NCBI RefSeq assembly: GCF_900110755.1
Contig: NZ_FOFF01000001.1
Location: 124,001 to 188,000, forward strand
Direction of reading: 5' to 3'
DNA: 64,000 bases
Source: Streptomyces sp. yr375
GTDB taxonomy: Bacteria > Actinomycetota > Actinomycetes > Streptomycetales > Streptomycetaceae
The translations under genes and the position numbers were made by a program. Positions within the stretch are counted from its first letter, which is position 1. Each line of letters opens with the position of its first letter. The notes beneath the pieces are model-generated. The model saw nothing but the letters and a program-made list of their open reading frames with translations. It was not told the origin of the DNA and did not search any database. Shown here one piece after another: positions 10,601 through 19,143 of the stretch.

Positions 10601-10941
10601 TGGCCGCACTCCCCGCGCCGGGGCCCGCCGCGGGGGAGCGGCTCCACCAGGCACCGAGGAACGACGCCGAGCGCGCGCTCGCCGCCCTGTGGGAGCGGCT
10701 GCTCGGCGCGGAACGGATCGGCGTCCACGACGACTTCTTCGCCCTGGGCGGGCACTCCCTGCTCGCGACCCGTCTCCTCGCGGAGGTGCGGTCCCTGCTC
10801 GGTGCCGCCGTCACCGTCCGCCAATTCTTCGCGGGCCCCACGGTGGCCCAACTCGCCGAGGCCGCGACGACGGCCGCCGCGACCGCCCCCGCCGACGAGC
10901 CCCCGGTCGCCCGCCGAACCCGCCGCCCCACCCTCACCTGA
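7651..10941 (+). CDS. NRPS single module C-A-T (aliphatic amino acid predicted)
   Basis: A 1096-residue module. The condensation domain opens with [11 protein letters not shown] (usual in L-accepting C domains) and has HHIAGDG (~res 130). The adenylation domain has YTSGSTG (~645), [11 protein letters not shown] and the A10 Lys in [11 protein letters not shown]. The carrier has [10 protein letters not shown] (~1034). Pocket residues read by motif alignment are D-A-Y-F-M-G-A-T-F plus Lys, which resembles Val/Ile-type codes. The GTG start overlaps the T-E stop (GTGA). Between A2 and A3 there is an unusual Gly-rich, T-ending-codon stretch with an 84-bp direct repeat (9376-9515). There is no thioesterase, so the peptide must move on to another protein. 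Confidence 0.9.
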   Translation: MIPLSHAQRRLWFLSRDGDPDGLHNIPVGLRLYGDLDRAALTAALADVTDRHEALRTVFPHQDGVPHQRVLDPGTAPPCAVTVGPAREHPHRAREAAARPFDPATEPPLRAHLFTDAAQEHYLLLVLHHIAGDGASLDVLLRDLSAAYTARLLGGEPDWPELRVQYPDYALWRHDVLGDPDDPDSEHRRQLDHRARALAGLPEEHTLPTDRPRPAVASHRGAVVTAEAGAAAHARLAGLARDRRATVFMAVQAAFATLLTRLGAGTDLALGCPVDGRDDEALEHLVGLFVDTVVVRADTSGDPAFTDVLDRVRDAVLDAHAHRDVPFDALVERLNPPRSPGRHPLFQIAVAGRRDSGGEPVLPGLRTRTEPVRTATAKFDLTLEIDERHDPDDGRPAGIGLALEYAADLFDAATAQRLLDRLTLLLDAVAAAPAAPIATHDLLTPEERAAVTADWQGAPAVPHDTTVHALFAERAAAHPDRPAVVHGNHETTYGALDAASDQVATRLAALGVNPGDRVAILMDRSAELIAACLGVLKSGAAYLPLDARAPHTRSAAVLSTAETSILITAPGTNTDGLGVRHILRLGAGDGGAAGADGLGADAVGLGVPHALSLGAGDGGDDSVVPTAPVRSARVGGCPDGLAYVMYTSGSTGAPKGVAVAHREVVALALDRRWRGGAHERVLFRSPHAFDASTYELWVPLLNGGLVVVAPPGDLDVLGLARLIGEQRVTGTFLTATLFNELADRCPQRLGTLREVMTGGEAASPAAVRRVREHCPDTTVTNAYGPTETTTFAAVFPLAPGREIPAGQVPIGRPLDGTRLHVLDDRLAPVPPGVTGELYIAGAGLAQGYLGRPGLTAERFTACPYGPSGTRMYRTGDLARWTADGQIEYLGRADRQIKIRGLRIEPGEIENVLAGHPDVGRAAVTVVPTPAGPVLAGYAVPAEGRRPDPVALRAHLRTELPDWMVPLTVTVLDRFPVTSNGKTDLAALPAPGPAAGERLHQAPRNDAERALAALWERLLGAERIGVHDDFFALGGHSLLATRLLAEVRSLLGAAVTVRQFFAGPTVAQLAEAATTAAATAPADEPPVARRTRRPTLT
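9376..9515 (+). repeat. 84-bp-period in-frame direct repeat inside an A domain loop
   Basis: Two copies begin at 9376 and 9460 and encode related peptides ([16 protein letters not shown] and [16 protein letters not shown]). They lie between the A2 and A3 core motifs, a surface linker in A domains. Codons here end in T or G more often than in the rest of the gene, which suggests a recent local expansion. Confidence 0.75.
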
Positions 10942-11228
10942 CCCAACCGAGGGCGACCCGAGGGCGACCCGAGGGCGACCCACGGGCGGGCCGCGGCGCG
11001 GGGCGGGTCCCGTCGGGCCCTACCGCTCACGCCCGACCGGCTCTGCCGGGGGGCAGTGGTCCGGTCCTCGCCGGTCGTCCCCGACCAGTGGCCGAGTCCC
11101 GGCCCTCCGCGTCCCGCACGGCTGAGCAGTCGATTCGCCGATCACCCGACCCCTCGCCCCGCCCCGCCGAGCCCGCTCCCGCCCCACGTACCCACCACCA
11201 CCCAGCCCACCGACCACAGGAAACCACC
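10942..11228 (+). repeat. 287-bp intergenic spacer with 11-bp tandem repeats
   Basis: Three exact tandem copies of GAGGGCGACCC occupy 10949-10981 directly after the stop of the upstream NRPS gene. The remainder is GC-rich sequence without a convincing gene. It ends in a GGAAAC ribosome site for the GTG at 11229. No clear terminator was seen, so co-transcription remains likely. Confidence 0.7.
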
Positions 11229-14200
11229 GTGAGCCGTCCCGCTTCCGCCCCTTCCGCCGCGTCCGGCGAGACCGTCGCCGCGCCGCCCGCCCACTCCGCA
11301 GCACCTACGGCCGCACTAGCGTCCGCCGCCCCCTCCGAACCCGGGTCCCCCGCCCCGACACCCCCCGTCCCCCCGGCCGCGTCCAAGGTCGAAGACGTCT
11401 TGTCGCTCTCGCCGTTGCAAGAGGGCATCCTCTTTCATGCGTTGTTCGACGAGGGGGAGCGTGACGTCTACGTGGCGCAGCTCCTGCTCGATCTGTCGGG
11501 GCCGCTGGACGCCGTACGACTGCGTGCGGCTGCCGACGCCGTACTGGTGCGGCATGCCAATCTGCGTGCCGGGTTCCTGCGGCGGGCCTCCGGCGAGCCC
11601 GCGCAGGTCGTGCGGCGGGACGCGCGGGTGGCGTGGGAGGAGCGGGACCTCCGTGCGCTGGACGAGGACGGACAGGCCGCCGCCGTGCGGACACTGTTGG
11701 CGCAGGACCGGGCCCGGCGCTTCGACCTGGCACGGCCGCCGCTGCTGCGCCTCACCCTCCTGCGCACCGGACCGCTCAGCCACCGGCTGCTGCTGACGTA
11801 CCACCACATCCTGCTGGACGGCTGGTCCTGGCCCGTGCTGGTCCGCGAGCTGCTGGCCCTGCACGACGCCGGACCGGACGGCGCGCCACTGCCCCCGGTG
11901 ACGCCGTACGCGTCGTTCCTGGACTGGCTCGGCACCCGAGACACCGGCGCGGCCCGCGACGCCTGGGGCCGGGCCCTGGCCGGGCTGGCCGGCGGCAGCC
12001 GCACCGCGCCGGTCTCCACCGGCCACTCCGCGCTGCTGCCGCACCGCGTCGAGACCGCTCTCACGCCCGACCTCACCGAGCGGCTCACCGCCCTCGCCCG
12101 CGCCCACCGCATCACCCCGGGCACCCTGCTCCAGGGCTCCTGGGCGCTGCTGCTCGCGAACCGGCTCCGCTCCGACGACGTGGTCTTCGGCGCCGTCGTC
12201 AGCGGCCGCCCCGCCGAACTGCCCGGCGTCGCCGACATCGTGGGCCTGTGCATCAACACCGTGCCGGTCCGGGTCCGCGTCGACCGCACCGAGCCGCTCG
12301 TCGGCCTGTTCACCCGGCTCCAGGACGAGCAGGCACGGCTGATCGACCACCACCACCTGGGCCTGCCCGAGATCCAGCGCACCGCCGGAGCCGGTGAACT
12401 GTTCGACTCCTGCGTCGCCTACCAGAACTATCCGGTGGACGCCGCCGGCCTCGCCGCGCTGTCCACGGGCGAGCTGCGGGTGAGCGCCGTCGACCCGCAC
12501 GACGCGGCGCACTACCCGCTCACCCTGACCGTGATCCCCGGCGAGCGGCTGCGCCTGCAGATCGACTACCGGCCGGACGCCTTCGACACCGCCGACGCGC
12601 AGGCCCTGCTGGACCGTCTCGCCCGCCTCCTCGAAGCCGTCGCCGACGACCCGGCCCGCCCGGCCGGCGCGGTCGATCTGCTGTCGCCGGCCGAACGGCG
12701 GCGCGTGCTCGTGGAGTTCAACGACACCGCCCGCGACGAGGAGTACGCCGAGGTGACGGACCGGGTGCGGCGCCAGGCCGAACTTCGGCCGGACGCCGTC
12801 GCGGTCACCGACGACGAGGGCCGCGAACTCACCTACGCCGACCTCGTCGTCCGCGCCGACGCCCTCGCAGGCCGGCTGCGCGCGGCAGGCGTGGACGACG
12901 GCGCTCTCGTCGCGGTCCTCGGCGAGCCGACCGCCCGGGTGCCCGTCGCCTTCCTCGCCGTCCTCGGCGCCGGGGCCGCCTATGTCCCGCTCGACCCCGT
13001 CGGCCCCGTCGCGCGCACCGCCGGGCTGCTGACCGCCGGGGGAGTGCCGTGGCTGCTCACCGCGCCCGAACAGCGGGCGCGCGCCGAGGAGATCGCGGCC
13101 GCCGCCGGGCATCCGGTACGGGTGCTGGTCCTTGATGACGGTCCCGGCCGTCCGACCGGGCAGCCCTCCCGGCACGGCGGCGGACGCGACGCACTGGCCT
13201 ACGTGTGCTTCACCTCCGGATCAACCGGCCGCCCCAAGGGCGCGATGGTGCACCGGCGCGGCCTGAACAACCACCTGCTCGCCAAACTCGACGACCTGCG
13301 GCTCGGCCCAGACGACCGGGTGGTGATGAACGCGCCCCTCACCTTCGACATCTCCGTGTGGCAGATGCTCGCCCCGCTGATCACCGGCGGCCGCGTCCAC
13401 CTGGTCTCCCGCGACACCTCCCGCGACCCGGACGCCCTGTTCGCGGCCGTCGCCGAGCACGCCGTCACCGTCATGGAGACCGTCCCCTCCTTCGTGCGCG
13501 CCGCCCTCGACCTGTGGGACTCCGGCGTGCCCCGGCCCGCGCTCCCGGCGCTGCGCTGGTTCGTCGTCAACGGCGAGGTCCTGCCGCCGGACCTGTGCAC
13601 CCGCTGGTACGACCGCCACCCCGACGCGGCGATCGTCAACGCCTACGGGCTCACCGAGTGCTCGGACGACAACACGCACGCCTTCATCCCCCGAGGGGAT
13701 GTGGGCGGCCTGGTCGAACAGGGGCGGCTGCCGGTCGGCAGGCCGCTGCGCAACAACCGGCTCTACCTCCTCGACCCGTCGCTCGCGCCCGTGCCGCCCG
13801 GCGTCCCCGGCGAACTCTTCATCGCGGGCACCGGCGTCGGACCCGGCTACCTGGGCGAGCCCCGCCGCAGCAGCGAGCGCTACGTCCCCGACCCGTTCGC
13901 CACCGAACCCGGCGCCCGCATGTACCGCACCGGCGACCTCGCCCGGCTGCGCGCCGACGGCCAACTGGACTTCCTCGGACGCCAGGACCACCAGGTCAAG
14001 ATCCGCGGCAACCGCATCGAACTCGGCGAGGTCGAGACCGCGCTACGGGCCGTGCCCGGCGTCGGGGACGCGGTGGTGACCGTGGACCGGGACGCCGCCG
14101 GACAGCAGCGGCTGGTCGGCTGGTGCACCGGAGACGCGGACGCCGACGGCATCCGTGCGGCGCTCGCCCGGAGTCTGCCGACCTACATGGTGCCCTCGCT

Positions 14201-14579
14201 GCTGCTGCCGCTGCCCGCCCTGCCCCTGACCACCAACGGCAAGATCGACCGCAAGGCCCTGCCCGACCCGGCGGACCTCGCACGGCCCGCCGGCCGCGCC
14301 CCGGCGAACGCCCTGGAAGCCACGGTCTGCGCCCACTTCGGCGCGGTCCTCGGCCTCGCCGCCGCCGGACCCGACGACGACTTCTTCGCCCACGGCGGCC
14401 ACTCCCTCCTCGCCGTCCGGCTGACCGGACGCCTGCGCACCGAACTCGGCGCGCACCTGACCATCCGCGACCTCTTCGAGACCCCCACCCCGGCCGGCAT
14501 CGCGGCCCGTCTGACAGCCGCCCCCGCGACCGCCCCGGCCCGCCCGGCGCTGCGCCCGCGCGCCCGTGACCGTGCCTGA
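11229..14579 (+). CDS. NRPS single module C-A-T with acidic pocket (diamino acid predicted)
   Basis: A 1116-residue module: condensation (LSPLQEGILFHA opening; HHILLDG ~res 192), adenylation (FTSGSTG ~660; A10 Lys in TTNGKIDRKAL), carrier (HGGHSLLAVR ~1055). The SPLQEG opening is characteristic of C domains that accept a D-aminoacyl donor, fitting reception from the T-E protein. Pocket residues by alignment are D-I-W-E-V-N-A-D-D plus Lys. Glu278 and Asp330/331 would sit near the side chain and suit a positively charged amino acid. Since the operon appears to make 2,3-diaminobutyrate, that residue is the leading candidate; Orn, Lys or 2,4-diaminobutyrate are alternatives. The GTG start has an AGGAAAC ribosome site. 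The first ~55 residues are a low-complexity Ala/Pro/Ser leader. Confidence 0.88.
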   Translation: MSRPASAPSAASGETVAAPPAHSAAPTAALASAAPSEPGSPAPTPPVPPAASKVEDVLSLSPLQEGILFHALFDEGERDVYVAQLLLDLSGPLDAVRLRAAADAVLVRHANLRAGFLRRASGEPAQVVRRDARVAWEERDLRALDEDGQAAAVRTLLAQDRARRFDLARPPLLRLTLLRTGPLSHRLLLTYHHILLDGWSWPVLVRELLALHDAGPDGAPLPPVTPYASFLDWLGTRDTGAARDAWGRALAGLAGGSRTAPVSTGHSALLPHRVETALTPDLTERLTALARAHRITPGTLLQGSWALLLANRLRSDDVVFGAVVSGRPAELPGVADIVGLCINTVPVRVRVDRTEPLVGLFTRLQDEQARLIDHHHLGLPEIQRTAGAGELFDSCVAYQNYPVDAAGLAALSTGELRVSAVDPHDAAHYPLTLTVIPGERLRLQIDYRPDAFDTADAQALLDRLARLLEAVADDPARPAGAVDLLSPAERRRVLVEFNDTARDEEYAEVTDRVRRQAELRPDAVAVTDDEGRELTYADLVVRADALAGRLRAAGVDDGALVAVLGEPTARVPVAFLAVLGAGAAYVPLDPVGPVARTAGLLTAGGVPWLLTAPEQRARAEEIAAAAGHPVRVLVLDDGPGRPTGQPSRHGGGRDALAYVCFTSGSTGRPKGAMVHRRGLNNHLLAKLDDLRLGPDDRVVMNAPLTFDISVWQMLAPLITGGRVHLVSRDTSRDPDALFAAVAEHAVTVMETVPSFVRAALDLWDSGVPRPALPALRWFVVNGEVLPPDLCTRWYDRHPDAAIVNAYGLTECSDDNTHAFIPRGDVGGLVEQGRLPVGRPLRNNRLYLLDPSLAPVPPGVPGELFIAGTGVGPGYLGEPRRSSERYVPDPFATEPGARMYRTGDLARLRADGQLDFLGRQDHQVKIRGNRIELGEVETALRAVPGVGDAVVTVDRDAAGQQRLVGWCTGDADADGIRAALARSLPTYMVPSLLLPLPALPLTTNGKIDRKALPDPADLARPAGRAPANALEATVCAHFGAVLGLAAAGPDDDFFAHGGHSLLAVRLTGRLRTELGAHLTIRDLFETPTPAGIAARLTAAPATAPARPALRPRARDRA

Positions 14580-14616
14580 CGCCCGCCCGGCCGCACCGAC
14601 CAGGAGACAGACCCCC

Positions 14617-16191
14617 ATGAGCCCCGACGACATCCCGGTCCCGCTGCGCATCGCCCGGCAGGCGGCCCGGACACCCGACGCGACCGCCGTGAGCGCACCC
14701 GGCGGCGACCTGACCTACCGTCGGCTCGACCGGCGGGCCCGTGCCGTCGCCGGGGAGCTGCGCGCCGCCGGCGCGGGCCCCGAGGACACCGTGCTCGTCG
14801 GGGTGGGCCGGGGCGCCGACTGGGCCGTCGCCGTCCTGGGCGTCTGGTACGCCGGTGCCGCGCCGCTGCTCGTCGACCCCGCCGCCCCCGACGAGCGGCT
14901 GCGCGCCCTGCTGGCCGCCGCCGGCACCCGGCACGCGGTCGTCACCGGCCACGAGGCCGCGGCCGCACTCCAGCGGCGGTGCGGCGAGGAACTGTTCTGG
15001 GCGGCGACCCGAGGCGACGACGACCGGGGCCCCGCCCCCGAACCGGCAGCCGTCGCCCCGGGATCGCTCGCCTACGTCCTGTTCACCTCCGGCTCGACCG
15101 GCAGGCCCAAGCCGGTCGCCGTCGGCCACGCGGGCCTGGCCCGCCAGACCGGTGTGTTCGCCGAACGCTACGGCCTGACCGCCGCGGACCGGGTGCTCCA
15201 GTTCGCCGCGCCCGCCTTCGACGTCTCGCTGGAGGAGGCCCTGCCCACCTGGTGCACCGGCGGCACGGCCGTGTTCGTCGACGACAACGTGGTCTCGCCC
15301 GCCGAACTGGAACCCTTCCTCACCGAACGGGCCGTCACCCTCGTCAACCTGCCCACCCCGTACTGGACGCAGTGGGCCAAGGACGTCGAACGCCGGCCCC
15401 GGCCGCTGCCGCCCACCCTGCGGCACGTGGTCATAGGCAGCGACGCGGGCCGCACCGCCGACCTGGTCCGCTGGTACGCGGCCGGCGGACCGCCCGTGAC
15501 CAGCGCCTACGGTCTCACCGAGTCGACGATCACCGCCACCTGCCACGAGGCGCACGCCGGAGCCCTCGCGGACACCGCCGACGAGGTCATCCCGCTCGGG
15601 GTGCCGCTGCCGGGAGTGCGCGCCTACGTCCTCGACGAGGCACTGAAGCGCACGGCGGACGGCGAGGCCGGCGAACTGTACCTCGCCGGGTCCTGCCTGG
15701 CCCGCGGCTACCACGACCGGCCCGCCCTGACCGCCGAGCGGTTCGTCGCCGACCCGTTCGCCGCCGCGCCGGGGGAGCGGATGTACCGGACGGGGGACCG
15801 GGTCAGGCGCGCCCCGGACGGCACCCTGCGCTTCCTGGGCCGCGCCGACGACCAGGTCAAGATCCGCGGCCACCGGGTGGAGCTCAAGGAGGTCGAGACC
15901 GCCGTCGCCGCTCACCCGGACGTGCTGGACGTCGTCGCCCGCGCCGTACGGCACCAGGGCGAGCCCCAGGTCGCGGTCTACGTCGCCGCCGCGCCCGGAC
16001 GGCCCCTGGACGCCGCCGAGTTGCGGCGGCACGTGGCCGCCCGGGCGCCGGGCCATCTCGTCCCGGCCCGGGTGTGCGTCCTGCCCCGCCTCCCGCGCAC
16101 CCCGGGCGGCAAGCTCGACGTACGCGCCCTGCCGGATCCGTTCCCCCCGGAGGCGGTGGCTGTGAGGCCGCCGCTCCCCGAACTCGTCTGA
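14617..16191 (+). CDS. free-standing NRPS adenylation domain
   Basis: A 524-residue stand-alone A domain with no condensation or carrier domain. Core motifs: [11 protein letters not shown] (~res 155), SAYGLTEST, GERMYRTGD, DQVKIRGHRVEL and the A10 Lys in TPGGKLDVRAL (~497). Pocket residues read as D-V-E-N-V-I-A-I-T plus Lys; this does not match a code I can assign. Only Asp235 is standard, so an alpha-amino acid is likely. It probably loads the carrier of the T-E protein in trans. The ATG at 14617 is chosen because an AGGAG site precedes it; an in-frame ATG at 14566 would overlap the previous gene by 14 bases and lacks such a site. Confidence 0.88.
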   Translation: MSPDDIPVPLRIARQAARTPDATAVSAPGGDLTYRRLDRRARAVAGELRAAGAGPEDTVLVGVGRGADWAVAVLGVWYAGAAPLLVDPAAPDERLRALLAAAGTRHAVVTGHEAAAALQRRCGEELFWAATRGDDDRGPAPEPAAVAPGSLAYVLFTSGSTGRPKPVAVGHAGLARQTGVFAERYGLTAADRVLQFAAPAFDVSLEEALPTWCTGGTAVFVDDNVVSPAELEPFLTERAVTLVNLPTPYWTQWAKDVERRPRPLPPTLRHVVIGSDAGRTADLVRWYAAGGPPVTSAYGLTESTITATCHEAHAGALADTADEVIPLGVPLPGVRAYVLDEALKRTADGEAGELYLAGSCLARGYHDRPALTAERFVADPFAAAPGERMYRTGDRVRRAPDGTLRFLGRADDQVKIRGHRVELKEVETAVAAHPDVLDVVARAVRHQGEPQVAVYVAAAPGRPLDAAELRRHVAARAPGHLVPARVCVLPRLPRTPGGKLDVRALPDPFPPEAVAVRPPLPELV

Positions 16192-16232
16192 ACCACCGTC
16201 AGCCCGCCGCTCACCAGACAAGGACCCCTCCC

Positions 16233-17549
16233 GTGTCCCAGCCCACCGCCGTGCCAGATCCCACCGTCGGAGCGGATAACGCCTCCGCAGGCTCCGGACC
16301 GGACGGTCCCGCGCCCTCCCCGCGGCAGCGGCGCGACTTCCGCCGGTTCATGGCCTCGCACGTGTGCAACGAACTCGGCAACAGCATCACGTACGTCGCC
16401 CTGCCGCTCACCGCCGTGCTCACCCTGCACGCCTCCGCGTGGCAGGCCGGTCTGCTCGCCGCCGCCGAGAACGCCGCGTTCCTGCTGCTCGGACTGCCCG
16501 CCGGTGCCTGGGTCGACCGGATGCGACGCCGGGACGTCATGATCGCCGCCGACCTGGCCCGGGCCGTCCTGCTCACCGCGGTGCCGGTGGCCTGGCTGCT
16601 GGACGCCCACTCCATGCCGCTGCTGTACACCGTCGCCCTGCTGCTGGGCTGCGCGCGGCTGTTCGGCGACGTGGCCGACCAGAGCTATCTGCCCACCCTG
16701 GTCGGCCGCTCGACGCTGATCGAGGGCAACTCGCGCCTGGAGACCGTGCGTTCGGGGGCGGAGCTGGCCGGTCCCGGCGTGGCGGGCTTCCTCGTCCAGT
16801 GCCTCGGGCCGGCCGGCACCCTGGCCGGGCAGGCCGTCACCTCCCTCACCTCCGCGGTCCTGCTGGGCCGCATCGAGGCGCGGGAGGAACGGCCCGCCCC
16901 GGCACCGGCCGGGCGCGGCGGCCTCTGGCCGGAGATCCGCGAAGGGCTCCACCACGTCCTGGGCCACCGCGTGTTGCGGCTGATCGCGCTCAGCACCGCG
17001 TCGGTGAACCTCTGCCTCAGCGGAATCTTCGCCCTGGAGACGCTGTTCCTGACCCGCACCGTGGGCCTGCCGCCCGCGGCGGTCGGCTGGGTGCTCGCCA
17101 CGGCCGGGTTCGGCTCGGTCCTCGCCGCGCTCGTCACGCAGCGGCTCTCCCGCCGGGTGGGCGCGGCCCGGCTGACGTGGCTGTCCCTGCTGGCCGCCAT
17201 GCCCTTCGGCCTGCTGCTCCCGCTGGCCGAGGAAGGCTGGCGGATGGGCCTGTTCGTCCTCGGCATGCTGGTGCAGTCGGCGGGCGTGACCACGTACAAC
17301 ATCTGCCAGGTCGCCTACCGGCAGACCGTCTGCCCGCCGCACCTGCTCGGCCGGATGACGGCCACCATGCGGTTCCTGGTGTGGGGAGTGCTGCCGGTGA
17401 GCGGCCTGTTGGCCGGTGCCCTCGGCGAACTGGCGGGAGTGCGCGGCGCGTTGTGGATCCTGACGGCGGGGCTGACGGCCACCCCGCTGATCCTGCTGTG
17501 CTCGCCGCTGCGCCGGCTCCGGGACTTCGACGAGGCCCCGGCTCAGTAG
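16233..17549 (+). CDS. MFS exporter (EntS-like), probable peptide efflux
   Basis: A 438-residue multi-spanning protein with about 12 hydrophobic segments after a ~35-residue polar N-terminus. The inter-helix motif DRMRRRDVM between helices 2 and 3 is typical of the major facilitator superfamily, and the overall pattern resembles the enterobactin-exporter (MFS_3) type often found in NRPS clusters. GTG start with an AAGGA site. It is the last gene of the plus-strand operon; the convergent regulator gene ends 11 bp further on. Export of the pathway product, and self-protection by it, is inferred from position. Confidence 0.85.
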   Translation: MSQPTAVPDPTVGADNASAGSGPDGPAPSPRQRRDFRRFMASHVCNELGNSITYVALPLTAVLTLHASAWQAGLLAAAENAAFLLLGLPAGAWVDRMRRRDVMIAADLARAVLLTAVPVAWLLDAHSMPLLYTVALLLGCARLFGDVADQSYLPTLVGRSTLIEGNSRLETVRSGAELAGPGVAGFLVQCLGPAGTLAGQAVTSLTSAVLLGRIEAREERPAPAPAGRGGLWPEIREGLHHVLGHRVLRLIALSTASVNLCLSGIFALETLFLTRTVGLPPAAVGWVLATAGFGSVLAALVTQRLSRRVGAARLTWLSLLAAMPFGLLLPLAEEGWRMGLFVLGMLVQSAGVTTYNICQVAYRQTVCPPHLLGRMTATMRFLVWGVLPVSGLLAGALGELAGVRGALWILTAGLTATPLILLCSPLRRLRDFDEAPAQ

Positions 17550-17560
17550 TCTCGGTAGCC

Positions 17561-17875
17561 TCAGTAGCCGGGTCCGTACCCCAACTGGAAGGCCAGGTGC
17601 GCCAGTTGGATGCGGTTGACCGAGCCGGTCTTGCCGCGCAGCCGACGTACGTAGGTGTCGACCGTGTGCGGGCTGAGCCCCATGCGGCGGGCGATGATCC
17701 GGTAGGTGCAGCCCTGCGCGAGGTGCGCCAGGACCTCCTGCTCGCGGGGCGAGAGCGCGGTGGGACGCGGTGCCGGCGGGGCGGTCTCGGGCGCGGGCTC
17801 CCGGGCGGCGACGGGAACGGTCATGGCCGACATCGCTGTCGGCGCGTTCTTCTTCGTGGACGTACCGGTGTTCAC
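17561..17875 (-). CDS. small LuxR-type HTH regulator (DNA-binding domain only)
   Basis: A 104-residue protein. Residues ~1-38 are a disordered Ala/Pro/Thr-rich leader; the rest is one LuxR/GerE HTH domain (LSPREQEVLAHLAQG, then RRMGLSPHTVDTYVRRL). There is no receiver or ligand domain. GTG start with an AAGGAG site at good spacing. It is divergent from the larger LuxR-type gene at 18025 and shares the 150-bp intergenic region, which contains a 16-bp perfect palindrome. Likely a pathway-level regulator of the flanking NRPS operons; its signal is unknown. Confidence 0.85.
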   Translation of the reverse strand: MNTGTSTKKNAPTAMSAMTVPVAAREPAPETAPPAPRPTALSPREQEVLAHLAQGCTYRIIARRMGLSPHTVDTYVRRLRGKTGSVNRIQLAHLAFQLGYGPGY

Positions 17876-18024
17876 TCTGCTCCTTCACGGATCCATGGCG
17901 GCGTCGCCTGAACCGACTTGCCGCCGAAGCTGCTCATGAGCAGCCTTGGGGCTTGCTTATCCTGACGCCAGGGGGCCGGCGCCTCACCAAGGTGCCTGGC
18001 AGCAAAGCGACCCGGGGTGAAGGC
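17876..18024. promoter_or_regulatory. divergent regulator promoter region with 16-bp perfect palindrome
   Basis: The 149 bp between the two regulator starts carry the palindrome GCTGCTCATGAGCAGC at 17929-17944. A TATCCT at 17958-17963 could be a -10 hexamer for the rightward gene, which would put the palindrome over its -35 area. An operator for one of the two LuxR-type proteins is plausible. Function is inferred. Confidence 0.5.
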
Positions 18025-19143
18025 ATGCAAAATGGGGCAAGGGTGTCATCGGATCTCGAGGATGTGGACCTCGACGTCTATAGCTGGGTGCTCGAGCACC
18101 GGACGATCGGGGTGGACGCCGTCGCCGCGGGCACCGGGCACGCTCCGCAGGAGGTCCGGCTGAGCGTGGAGCGGCTGCTCGACGTCCAGTTGCTGCACCG
18201 TAGCCCGGAGGGCGAATCCAGGGCCTTCGCGGTGGCGCCGGACACCGCGGCCTCCCGCCTCGCCGCGCCGCTGGAGGAGGAGATCCGGGCCCGCCAGCGG
18301 GACATCGGCCGCATCCGCGAGGACCTCGGGCGCTTCATGCCCCACTACCTCCAACGCCGTTCCGCGGGCGAGGCGTTGGAGGTGCTGGAGAACGTCGAGG
18401 ACGTGCGCGGCGCGCTGAACCTCGCCTCGGACCGGTGCAGTCGCGAGGTCCTCACCAGTCAGCCCGGCGGCGGCAGCCGGGTGCCCGAGGCGATGCAGGA
18501 AGCGCTGAGGCGGGACGAGGCCATGCTGCGCAGGGGCATATCCATGCGCAGCCTCTACCACCACACCGCCCGGTTCAACGGCCCCAGCCAGGCCTACGTG
18601 GCAGCCGCCTCGGCGCTCGGCGCGCAGTACCGCACCGCGCACGAACTCTTCGGCCGGCTCATCGCCTTCGACCGCGAGTTGGCGTTCATCCCGGTGCCGG
18701 ATGGCAGTTGGGGCGCGGTGGTGATCCGGGAGCCCGCCACCGTCGCGTACCTCTGCGACATCTTCGATCAGACCTGGGACCACGCCACCCCGTTCTCCAA
18801 CGCCGTCGGCCAGGGGCTGGAGGAGGTCGCCCGCGAGATCCACGAGACGATCATCCGGCTCCTCGCGGCCGGCCTGAAGGACGAGGCCATCGCCCGCCGA
18901 CTTGGCATGTCCCTGCGCACCGCGCGCCGCCACATCGCCGACATCATGGAAGAACTCGGCGCAGGCAGCCGCTTCCAGGCAGGAGCCGCAGCGGCGGCCC
19001 GCGGCCTACTGGACGACCCGGAGGCCGACGGGACCGCCCCGGAGGGCGAAGGTCCGACCCCGGAGGGCGAAGGTCCGACCCCGGAGGGCGAAGGGGTGGC
19101 CCCGGAGGCGGAAACGGTGGCCCCGGAGGCCGCCGCGGACTGA
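18025..19143 (+). CDS. LuxR-family regulator with winged-helix-like N-terminus
   Basis: A 372-residue regulator. The N-terminal ~75 residues (TIGVDAVAAGTGHAPQEVR and following) look like a TrmB-type winged helix. A central alpha-helical region follows, then a C-terminal LuxR HTH (AGLKDEAIARRLGMSLRTA, ~res 279-297). This architecture is common for orphan regulators inside Streptomyces metabolite clusters. The last ~35 residues are an acidic Pro/Glu/Gly repeat (TPEGEGP units) that probably arose by tandem duplication. Start: ATG at 18025 after GGTGAAGG; an in-frame GTG at 18043 is possible. It likely controls the plus- and/or minus-strand NRPS operons. Confidence 0.82.
   Translation: MQNGARVSSDLEDVDLDVYSWVLEHRTIGVDAVAAGTGHAPQEVRLSVERLLDVQLLHRSPEGESRAFAVAPDTAASRLAAPLEEEIRARQRDIGRIREDLGRFMPHYLQRRSAGEALEVLENVEDVRGALNLASDRCSREVLTSQPGGGSRVPEAMQEALRRDEAMLRRGISMRSLYHHTARFNGPSQAYVAAASALGAQYRTAHELFGRLIAFDRELAFIPVPDGSWGAVVIREPATVAYLCDIFDQTWDHATPFSNAVGQGLEEVAREIHETIIRLLAAGLKDEAIARRLGMSLRTARRHIADIMEELGAGSRFQAGAAAAARGLLDDPEADGTAPEGEGPTPEGEGPTPEGEGVAPEAETVAPEAAAD

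Noticed and set aside
14566..14616. Earlier ATG start for the free-standing A domain
   Set aside because: It would overlap the previous NRPS gene and lacks a ribosome site, whereas the ATG at 14617 has AGGAG at normal spacing.
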